The translations under genes were made by a program, and so were the position numbers. A DNA stretch of 64,000 bases from Marisediminitalea aggregata (lineage in GTDB: Bacteria > Pseudomonadota > Gammaproteobacteria > Enterobacterales > Alteromonadaceae): assembly GCF_900129565.1 (NCBI RefSeq), contig NZ_FQWD01000009.1, forward strand, positions 36,336 to 100,335, given 5' to 3'. The notes under the pieces were generated by a model. That model was given only the letters and a program-made list of their open reading frames with translations, did not search any database and was not told where the DNA came from. This document shows positions 57,120-64,000 of the stretch, piece by piece (the stretch's first letter is position 1; every line of letters starts with the position of its first letter).

Positions 57120-58139
57120 TTGACGGTGCAGGTTTTGTTTAAAAAGAAACAAGCAAATCTAATAGTTAGTCTTACTACTTACAGTAGTCGGATTCATACA
57201 GTACATCATACAATCAATTCATTGCTTAAACAGGAATTGCTGCCGAAGAAGATTATACTTTGGTTAGACGAGAAAGAGTTTACTTCGGATACTATCCCTG
57301 ACACTTTGAAAGCAATTTCAAGTTCCATTTTCGAGATATGCTACTGTGCTAATCTCCGAAGTTATAAGAAGTTGATCCCTACTCTTGAGAAATACCCTAA
57401 TGAAACAATTATAACAGTGGATGATGACTTTGAGTATCCTGCTACTCTCGTAGCGGATTTGTGCAAGTACTCTAACTTTTATCCCGGTCATGTTGTCGCG
57501 GCAAGAGGGCGAATTATCAATCGTGTGGACAATTCCGTTGCGCCTTACCCAAGTTGGACGTTTATTTCGCAGGAGCATGCACTGTCGGGGGAACACTGTT
57601 TGATTCCGATTGGATATGGGGGGGTTCTTTATCCAGCTGGATGTTTCGACAATAAAATAACCGATGAAGACGAATTTATGAGTTTGGCGCCTAATGCTGA
57701 TGACTTATGGTTTAAAGCGATGTCTTGGTTAAACGGAACGCCTGTTGTAGTGATACCCATTTCATGTTCAATAAAAATGAAGACAATTGATGGTACTCAG
57801 GAATCTGCACTGTACCTTACTCACAATGCAGGTGATGCTAACACAGAACAGATGAAAGCTCTGATCAATAGATTTCCTGCCTTAGGCCACAAGTTAAATA
57901 GCCCGGATTTTTATGATTGTAAATCAAATATAAAGTTTCTATTAGGGCAGCAACAACTGATTGCTTTGGGCAAAGAAGCAAAAGACAAAGTAGTGGATAT
58001 CAGAAACGCAGCGTTATTTCTGGAGCAACAGCAGCCAGGTTTAGCCATGCAGTTGTTGTTTTTGGCTAGCAAGCTTAAGCCTGAGGGCGCATTTATAAAA
58101 GAAAAGTTAGCGGCACTTCGAAGTCGGCTTAGTAAATAA
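57120..58139 (+). CDS. Glycosyltransferase (GT-A type) with shared TPR-like tail
   Basis: 339 residues. It opens NLIVSLTTYSSRIHTVHHTI, has the acidic metal motif IITVDDDFEYP and a late APNADDLWFKAMSWLNG, as in small GT2-like transferases. The tail VVDIRNAALFLEQQQPGLAM followed by QLLFLASKLKPEGAFIKEKL is the shared module. The start codon is uncertain: TTG at 57120 or GTG at 57126, both with a weak ribosome-binding site. Confidence 0.68.
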   Translation: MTVQVLFKKKQANLIVSLTTYSSRIHTVHHTINSLLKQELLPKKIILWLDEKEFTSDTIPDTLKAISSSIFEICYCANLRSYKKLIPTLEKYPNETIITVDDDFEYPATLVADLCKYSNFYPGHVVAARGRIINRVDNSVAPYPSWTFISQEHALSGEHCLIPIGYGGVLYPAGCFDNKITDEDEFMSLAPNADDLWFKAMSWLNGTPVVVIPISCSIKMKTIDGTQESALYLTHNAGDANTEQMKALINRFPALGHKLNSPDFYDCKSNIKFLLGQQQLIALGKEAKDKVVDIRNAALFLEQQQPGLAMQLLFLASKLKPEGAFIKEKLAALRSRLSK

Positions 58140-58151
58140 CGGATTATCACC

Positions 58152-58874
58152 ATGTCTAAAGTTAAAATCGCTATGATGGGATGTTTCAGGAGCGGGACTA
58201 ATTTCGCCAAAACCATCTTAGAACAAAATTATAATTGTGAAGTTAAAAATAATGTATTTGGATGGAAGCACGGCCTGCTACCGATTATTTCTGCGGATTC
58301 AAATGCGCAATATCATTTTGACTATGAAAAAGCATTTTTCATTACTAAGAATCCTTTTTCATTTTTATCTTCACTATTTAAATATCATTTGTCGGTAAAG
58401 CGTAACCTAATAGCACCTAACGAATTTAAGCAGTTTATTCGTACCAAAATTATTGTTTTTGATCAGGGACAGGCGAATTCCCCCCAGCTGAGATTTAATA
58501 ATCCAATAGATTTTTGGACAATGATGAATTGGAACTACGCATCAAAGACAGACTTTGTGCATATTCGATACGAATGGTTAGTTGAAAACCCCGAAGTCAT
58601 TATAGAGCGGGCCGCCGGCAAGATGGGACTTGAGAGAATTTCAACCAATTTTATTACTCCTCAAAAAGAAGTAAAACGAATTAACGACGCAGAAACAACC
58701 AAATCTCTTGAGGATTATCAAACCACGGTAGATTTTGATAAAGGGCGATATTTAAAACATGGCTACATGACTGACTTTGACAGTGATGATGTTCGTTTTG
58801 TTTTATCTCAGTTAGATGATGAGTTGTTAGATAAATTGGGATATGTGGAATTGGTAGAAAATCTCACTGCTTAA
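58152..58874 (+). CDS. Sulfotransferase-family P-loop protein
   Basis: 240 residues with a 5'-phosphosulfate-type loop at the start (MMGCFRSGTNFAKTILEQNY) and a later HIRYEWLVENPEVIIERAAG, the pattern of small sulfotransferases. FITKNPFSFLSSLFKYHLS fits the 3'-phosphate-binding region. It lacks the shared tail of its neighbours. It starts 12 bases after the preceding gene. Confidence 0.72.
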   Translation: MSKVKIAMMGCFRSGTNFAKTILEQNYNCEVKNNVFGWKHGLLPIISADSNAQYHFDYEKAFFITKNPFSFLSSLFKYHLSVKRNLIAPNEFKQFIRTKIIVFDQGQANSPQLRFNNPIDFWTMMNWNYASKTDFVHIRYEWLVENPEVIIERAAGKMGLERISTNFITPQKEVKRINDAETTKSLEDYQTTVDFDKGRYLKHGYMTDFDSDDVRFVLSQLDDELLDKLGYVELVENLTA

Positions 58875-59057
58875 TATTGAAACCTTCAGAAATTACTGGA
58901 GCGATTGGTTTCGTGATTTTACCATTGAATGTTAATTTTTGTTTTCGAGCGTAATAATTAAGGCCCTATCGTTCACCACTAGAAGCAGAGGATATTGGTA
59001 ACGCTAATCGCTGTAACCAACAGAATTGAGATTACAACATATAAGGAAAACTCGAGG

Positions 59058-61766
59058 ATGGCAGAAGAAAGAAAAATTATAGGATACGTTGATCACCTTG
59101 AAGGCGGATATGTAACAGGATGGGCCGCAATCTTGGGTAATGAGAATCCAGTCGAAATTGTAGCCTATAATGAGTCTGGCGAGCTATTAGGTATCACATC
59201 TGCCGAACTTTTCAGAGATGACCTCAAATTAAACCAAATAAATGAAGGCAAACATGGTTTTAAGTTAAAACTCAATAATGACCTTTTGTCTTTTTCGAAT
59301 AAAGTTTCGCTTCGAGATGCAGAAACAGATGCGCCTTTAAATTTTCCCGAGATCGAGGTAGAACTGCCAGAAGTACGTGTTCATGTCAGTATTGTATCGC
59401 TAGTTAATAACCGCTTAGAGTTTGTTGCTGTCTCTAATCAAAGCGAGTGGAAAAAAACTATCGTTTTCAGTGTAGAGGGGCAAACCATTGGTGTGGTTTC
59501 TGCAGAGAGTGAAAACCGGACTTTCCATGGTCACTTATGGGTGCCAGCAAGATATTTAGATTCGCAAGTACATGTTGTTGAATGTCATTGTCCAGGTGAG
59601 CCATTACTTTGCGGAATCGGTGAGTTTAAAGGGGACCCAGTATTAACACCTCTTTCATTGTTGTCACACAGTAATAAAGAGCCTGGACTCATCAGTAAAG
59701 CGCCGTCAGCTAATAAACGCTACGAATCTTTAACGCTTCAATTAGAAAATCAAGTCGACTGCAAGCTCAACATTAAAGACCTTTCTACAGTGCATACGGT
59801 ATTGGTGGAAGGTTATGAAAGTCGTAAAACATTTCCAAAATTTTCTCTTCCAGAAGAGAAAAAGCCCGTTGTTTCAGTAATTGTGCCTGCCTACAACAAG
59901 TTCGCTATGACCTATCATTGCATTGCTTCTGTTGCATTGGCATTTAACAAAACGAGCTATGAAGTTATTCTGGCTGATGATTGCTCCGAAGATGAAACCA
60001 CCAAGGCAGAAACAATAATAGCTAACCTGCAAATTTCGCGAAACAAAGAAAACCTAAGGTTTTTGCGTAGCTGCAACGCTGCAACAGCGAAAGCACGGGG
60101 TAAATACATTGTCTTTCTGAATAATGATACTGAAGTGAGCAGTTATTGGTTGGATGAATTAATAGCTCAGCATGAAAAAGATGAGTCTGTAGGTTTAACC
60201 GGATCGAAACTTTTAAATGCAGATGGCACGCTTCAGGAGGCAGGAGGAATTATCTGGGGTAACGGCGAGCCCTGGAACGTTGGGCGTAATCAATCGCCTT
60301 ACGCACCCGAGTGGAATTACGTCCGTGAAGTCGATTACGTCACTGGTGCAGCTTTGTGTGTGCGCAAAGATGTTTGGGAAAAAGTCGGTAAATTCAGTGA
60401 AGAGTTTGTACCTTGTTACTATGAGGATGCAGATCTCGCGATGAAGGTGGCTGATGCGGGATACAAGGTCCTTTATGTTCCCCATTCGGAAGTGATTCAT
60501 CTTGAAGGTCGTTCGCATGGAACAGACATTACCCAAGGACTTAAGAAATATCAAAAGATTAACGAGGCGACGTTCCGCAGAAAATGGTTTAACGTATTTA
60601 AGCATTATCCCAAACCTGATCTTCAAAAATTACTCGTTGAGAAAGACCGCAAAGCCGAGCAGCGCATCCTTGTTATTGATTATGCAACGCCGATGATGGG
60701 CGTTGATGCGGGCAGTTACGCCGCTGTGCAGGAAATTAAGTTGATGGTTGCATTAGGCTTCAAAGTAACTTTTGTTCCTGAGAATCTTGCGCCCATGGGG
60801 AAATATACCAAAGTGCTTCAGAATATGGGGGTAGAGGTGCTTCTATCTCCATTTTATTATTCTCTCCAGCATATTTTGGATACTCGGCTTGATGAAATGG
60901 ATGCGGTCTACATTACGCGTTACGATGTGGCCAGTAAATATATTGAAGCCATTAAAGAAAAGCATAAACCAATCGTTTTTAATAATGCTGATTTACACTT
61001 TTTACGCGAGATCAGGGCTGCAATAGCAGCAAAAGACCAAACTCTAATGGATACAGCCGTCATTACCAGGGGAGTTGAACTTGAAGTGTGCAGAAATGTG
61101 GATGCAGTTCTCACCTATAACACCACTGAGCATGCTGTAATTGCTAGTCATAACATGTATCAGGATAATCTGCACGTTACCCCTTGGGTTCTTGATAGCA
61201 AACCACAAGGCCCTGGTTTCAAAGAGCGGAAAGGTATTGCTTTCCTGGGCGGTTATAATCACAAACCCAATGTGGAAGCTGTAGAGTTTATGGTGAAACA
61301 GGTGATGCCTAGGTTGCTTGCTGTGCGGCCTGATATCACGTTTTACATTTATGGCAGTAAGATGCCTGAAGCTTTTGAGGAATATGCATCGGAAAATGTA
61401 GTAGTTAAAGGATTTGCGGAGACCCTCGATGGGGTCTATCACGACCATCGCATTTTCATAGCACCCCTATTATCCGGCGCCGGGATTAAAGGGAAAGTGC
61501 TGGATGCAATGGCTTATGCAACACCAACCGTGTTGACTGATGTGGCTGCTGAAGGGACAGGTTTGACTAATGGCTTGAATACGTTGATCGCCAATGACCC
61601 GGAAGAATGGATAGAAGCAATCATTAAACTGTATGAAGATCAAAAACTGTGGAACCGTTTTGCCGAGAATAGTCGATTATTGGCAGAGGAAAACTTTTCC
61701 TTCGAGCACGGAGTTAAGCAATTTAGAAAGATTTTTGAATCAGTTGGCGTCTATTCATCAAAGTAA
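59058..61766 (+). CDS. Two-domain glycosyltransferase (GT2 plus GT4-like) with N-terminal accessory domain
   Basis: 902 residues from the ATG at 59058, with GAGG before it (an upstream in-frame region from 58995 is not used). The N-terminal part (IIGYVDHLEGGYVTGWAAIL... HGFKLKL) is an accessory domain seen in large surface-glycan transferases. GT2 follows from about residue 270: VVSVIVPAYNKFAMTYHCIA, FLNNDTEVSSYWLDELIAQH, VPCYYEDADLAMKVADAGYK. A GT4-like half ends it: GIAFLGGYNHKPNVEAVEFM, FIAPLLSGAGIKGKVLDAMA. Such enzymes build repeating surface polysaccharides by adding two sugars in turn. Confidence 0.87.
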   Translation: MAEERKIIGYVDHLEGGYVTGWAAILGNENPVEIVAYNESGELLGITSAELFRDDLKLNQINEGKHGFKLKLNNDLLSFSNKVSLRDAETDAPLNFPEIEVELPEVRVHVSIVSLVNNRLEFVAVSNQSEWKKTIVFSVEGQTIGVVSAESENRTFHGHLWVPARYLDSQVHVVECHCPGEPLLCGIGEFKGDPVLTPLSLLSHSNKEPGLISKAPSANKRYESLTLQLENQVDCKLNIKDLSTVHTVLVEGYESRKTFPKFSLPEEKKPVVSVIVPAYNKFAMTYHCIASVALAFNKTSYEVILADDCSEDETTKAETIIANLQISRNKENLRFLRSCNAATAKARGKYIVFLNNDTEVSSYWLDELIAQHEKDESVGLTGSKLLNADGTLQEAGGIIWGNGEPWNVGRNQSPYAPEWNYVREVDYVTGAALCVRKDVWEKVGKFSEEFVPCYYEDADLAMKVADAGYKVLYVPHSEVIHLEGRSHGTDITQGLKKYQKINEATFRRKWFNVFKHYPKPDLQKLLVEKDRKAEQRILVIDYATPMMGVDAGSYAAVQEIKLMVALGFKVTFVPENLAPMGKYTKVLQNMGVEVLLSPFYYSLQHILDTRLDEMDAVYITRYDVASKYIEAIKEKHKPIVFNNADLHFLREIRAAIAAKDQTLMDTAVITRGVELEVCRNVDAVLTYNTTEHAVIASHNMYQDNLHVTPWVLDSKPQGPGFKERKGIAFLGGYNHKPNVEAVEFMVKQVMPRLLAVRPDITFYIYGSKMPEAFEEYASENVVVKGFAETLDGVYHDHRIFIAPLLSGAGIKGKVLDAMAYATPTVLTDVAAEGTGLTNGLNTLIANDPEEWIEAIIKLYEDQKLWNRFAENSRLLAEENFSFEHGVKQFRKIFESVGVYSSK

Positions 61767-61876
61767 ACCCTATTCTGAAAATAAGTAGAAAGTGTACGGC
61801 AGTTGAGCAATTGCTCAACTGCAAAGCTAATTGAATTCGCTCTTTTACGCTTGCTGACTCGACAAGTAGTTATGAG

Positions 61877-62110
61877 CTATGGTGAGTATAGCTTTGCAAT
61901 GATGGGATGCTCCGCGTATCCTTTGCAATGCTTAACAAGGTCCTCATTCAGCGCTTTAGCTTTCGCCGTTTCGCCTAGTTCAATCCACACCAGCATCGAC
62001 CTCAACATTGCGCCAGTATCGGAAATCCCAGCCTGAATTATATTCAAAGCCTGAGCTAAGTTTTCCTTTTCATGTTGATCTAATATTTGATTAATTTTTT
62101 AAAGATTCAT
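61877..62110 (-). pseudogene. Remnant of a TPR-like gene next to the IS
   Basis: From the ATG at 62110 the frame reads MNL, then TAA at codon 4, then stays open for about 73 codons (KINQILDQHEKENLAQALNI and LRSMLVWIELGETAKAKALN) until TAG at 61877. The text WIELGETAKAKAL is TPR-like and loosely resembles the tails of the glycan cluster proteins. The 5' end abuts the IS end. It is either a degraded gene or one cut by the insertion. Confidence 0.4.
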
Positions 62111-62157
62111 TTGTTGACCTTTCCCCTGAATTAGCACCAATCCCTCGATGAGATTTT

Positions 62158-62898
62158 TCATATTATGCTGCCCGTTTTGCATACTCAACAGGCGGCAGGT
62201 AATTCAGTGAACTATGTGGTCGAACTTTATTGTAATGTTCGCGCCACAGATCGATTTCATATCTGGCTTCATCCAGGGTTCTGAACCAGTGTTGATTCAG
62301 GCATTCATTTCTAAATTTGCCGTTTAAGCTTTCGACAAATGCATTCTGTACCGTTGTCGCAAATCACCTTTTTAGGCTTTCCCCGTAATTCTATCAGTTG
62401 ACTGAGGAAACGAGCGACTTGTCTTCCGCTAATCGAAACTGATACAAGTTGGCCAACCATTTCCCTAGAGAAATCATCAACCACATTCAGAACGCGGAAG
62501 CGCCTACCGCTGCTTAATTGGTCTGAAACAAAGTCCATAGACCAGCGTTGATTCGGCGCTGAGGGTACCTCGATGGGCTGCCTTGGCCGTGTTAGCTTTT
62601 TACGCTTCTTAGTGCGTACCTGTAGCGCCTCTTCGGTGTAAAGGCGATAAGTATGCTTGCGGTTAACAACCAAGCCTTCGCCTTTCAGTAAGCCATGAAG
62701 CATCAAATAGCCATATCGTGGATACTGCGACGCCAGCTCTTTCAGACGTGAACGAACTGAATCATCAGACTTATCTTTTTGGCAGTAGCGAAATCCTGTT
62801 CTGCTAACACCAGCAAGCTTACAAGCCACCCGTTCACTGAGCTTAAATGCTTCAATCAAATAGCGGGCAACAGGCTTTCTTGCTGCTGGCGTCACCAC
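62158..62898 (-). pseudogene. IS3-family transposase OrfB with internal deletion
   Basis: OrfB supplies the DDE integrase. The HTH_21 region and the first catalytic Asp (QRWSMDFVSDQL) and second (VICDNGTE) are intact. Right after DNGTE the frame runs into CICRKLKRQI and stops at 62311. The expected continuation (NAFVESLNGKFRNECLNQHW, with the catalytic Glu, and HYNKVRPHSSLNYLPPVEYA) is found in another frame just downstream, to about 62158. About 30 codons between these parts have been lost with a shift of frame, so the transposase cannot be made whole. Confidence 0.85.
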
Positions 62899-63155
62899 TT
62901 TTTTGACAGCACATCCTTCATTGCTTCAACTTCCAGAAGTTTGTCTGCCAGCATCTTTTTCAGCTTACTGTTCTCGGACTCTAATTCTTTCAGTCGCTTG
63001 GCTTCATTAACTTCCATGCCCGCATATTTGCTTCGCCAGTTGTAAAACGTACCCGACGATATGCCCATATCACGGCATATGTCGTCTACCTTGGCCCCAG
63101 CTTCATGCTGCTTGATTGCCTTGATGATTTGCTCTTCGCTGTAACGTTTCTTCAT
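62892..63155 (-). CDS. IS3-family transposase OrfA
   Basis: 87 residues with a helix-turn-helix (DDICRDMGISSGTFYNWRSK) and a leucine-zipper-like coiled coil (LKELESENSKLKKMLADKLL), as in OrfA of IS3 elements. It overlaps OrfB by seven bases, the usual arrangement for production of an OrfAB fusion by -1 frameshifting. It is intact but not useful without OrfB. Confidence 0.9.
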   Translation of the reverse strand: MKKRYSEEQIIKAIKQHEAGAKVDDICRDMGISSGTFYNWRSKYAGMEVNEAKRLKELESENSKLKKMLADKLLEVEAMKDVLSKKW

Positions 63156-63229
63156 ATTGAGATCTCCATTGTCTCCAGTTTATTGGAAATCTCATCAATG
63201 TCATGGTGTTATTTTTGGGGGAAAGGTCA

Positions 63230-63362
63230 CTTCCATTAGAGGCGGCTTTTTACTGCATGGAAATTAACCTGCTTGCTTGGAAAACGATAGATCACTTTAA
63301 AAATATATTGAAGGAGTTTTCTTATACTTTAGTGCATGATATTTTGCGGTCATACAAGTAGT
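63230..63362 (+). other. Possible 3' remnant of a gene cut by the IS
   Basis: From the IS edge a frame runs without a stop (LPLEAAFYCMEINLLAWKTI then DHFKNILKEFSYTLVHDILR) to TAG at 63360-63362. The only ATG inside gives 34 residues. It may be the end of a truncated gene. I do not recognise it. Confidence 0.3.
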
Positions 63363-63387
63363 TTTAGATAATGATGGAATATTTACG

Positions 63388-64000
63388 ATGTATAAACTTG
63401 GAATCGTTTTAAGTTTTTGCTTCTTTAGTTGTTCTCTTTTTGCAGCTCACAGCACCTTTTCAAATATCAATGATTTAATTGAAAACAGCGAATGTGACAT
63501 TACCGCGTTAGAATCCTTACAGGCACAAATATCTGCACCAGTTTCAGGCAACTTGATTAGTAACAAACTAGCAGAGTGCCATAAGCAAAACTCGGAGATT
63601 CAATCGAGAGGTTATTATCAACCAGGGTTGAAGCTTAACTCTCAGAGTAAAGTATCCTTAACCTCAATGGATGTAACTCCACCAGAATTTCGTTCAGTGG
63701 AATTTTCATCCAATGAAGTAGATGTCAGTAATGGAGAGGTTACGGTTACTGTCCGTGTGAGTGTGTTTGAAGCAGAATCCGAACCGGATCACCTGTCATT
63801 ATCACTAACTCCACCGACAGGTATTCCATCAAGTCAATCTAAGCAAATTATCTTTTTTCCGACAACAGGGCAAGGGTGGCAAGCTACATCAACGGCGGGT
63901 GTTTACACTCATGAAAGCACTGTTACTTTTGATGCTAATAGCGCTGCAGGTGTTTGGAGTGCCAAGGTTGACTGGATAGGTGACACGAATTCTAATACCG
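63388..64000 (+). CDS. Secreted hypothetical protein (partial, 3' end outside window)
   Basis: 204 codons are open to the edge from the ATG at 63388 (MYKLGIVLSFCFFSCSLFAA). A signal peptide of about 20 residues ends in SLFAA. Two Cys (SECD and AECHK) could form a disulfide. The later part (VEFSSNEVDVSNGEVTVTVR, LSLTPPTG) looks like a beta-sandwich module typical of surface proteins. No family is recognised. It lies beyond the IS and may belong to the same surface-related region. Confidence 0.7.
   Translation, partial: MYKLGIVLSFCFFSCSLFAAHSTFSNINDLIENSECDITALESLQAQISAPVSGNLISNKLAECHKQNSEIQSRGYYQPGLKLNSQSKVSLTSMDVTPPEFRSVEFSSNEVDVSNGEVTVTVRVSVFEAESEPDHLSLSLTPPTGIPSSQSKQIIFFPTTGQGWQATSTAGVYTHESTVTFDANSAAGVWSAKVDWIGDTNSNT

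Larger units (their letters stand above)
62115..63229 (-). mobile_element. IS3-family element, internally deleted
   Basis: Ends are inverted repeats: TGACCTTTCCCC at 62115 and GGGGAAAGGTCA ending at 63229. It is 1115 bp, shorter than the 1.2-1.5 kb usual for IS3 members. It encodes OrfA and a damaged OrfB. I see no clear target duplication beside it. Confidence 0.85.

Noticed and set aside
61803..62036. Plus-strand frame of 77 codons after the glycosyltransferase
   Set aside because: It is the complement of a better TPR-like frame on the minus strand and has no signal of its own.

Overview
The window reads as chromosome of a marine-type gammaproteobacterium of the Alteromonadales (Alteromonas/Idiomarina-like). 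This rests on the protein sequences of RapA, PhoH, CysG, TolC, ParE, EF-P with its EpmA/EpmB lysylation pair, and the spc and alpha ribosomal operons. The genus cannot be fixed from the sequence alone. No tRNA, rRNA or CRISPR array was seen.

Layout. 1-14.2 kb is mostly core: rapA (cut by the left edge), a PIN-PhoH ATPase, a transglutaminase-like secreted protein, an Lrp/aminotransferase/ornithine-cyclodeaminase-family unit, cysG, a DEAD-box helicase and a long TPR lipoprotein of the PEP-CTERM (PrsT) type. A mobile element of about 10.4 kb (14233-24648) has inserted inside a voltage-gated-type ion channel gene, whose two halves lie at 13986-14237 and 24494-25213. The element has 15-bp inverted ends. 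It carries three overlapping tyrosine-recombinase-family genes plus a small fourth gene at one end. Its cargo is an ApeA-like HEPN protein (candidate anti-phage gene), a frameshifted companion gene, a PEP-CTERM surface protein and several small unknown genes.

25-37 kb returns to core: tolC facing nudF-yqiB-cpdA-yqiA and parE, a HAD phosphatase, small genes, and the EF-P modification set (epmB, efp, epmA). At 37-41 kb a His/Glu-rich TonB-dependent receptor sits behind a strong Zur-box match, so it is probably a zinc-regulated zinc importer. A lipoprotein gene follows.

41.5-50.1 kb holds the spc operon (rplN to rpmJ) and the alpha operon (rpsM to rplQ), but no S10 operon genes precede rplN. 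50.3-61.8 kb is a single-strand glycan cluster of lower-GC look: a COG5610-type domain protein, an RgpF-HAD fusion, two tandem glycosyltransferases, two sulfotransferase-like P-loop proteins, a further glycosyltransferase and a 902-residue two-domain glycosyltransferase. Four of these unrelated enzymes end in the same roughly 45-residue TPR-like tail, which suggests a shared docking module. An internally deleted IS3-family element (62115-63229) with gene remnants on both sides follows, then a secreted protein cut by the right edge.

The most noteworthy items are the recombinase-trio element and its defence-like cargo, the common tail in the glycan cluster, and the Zur-controlled receptor.
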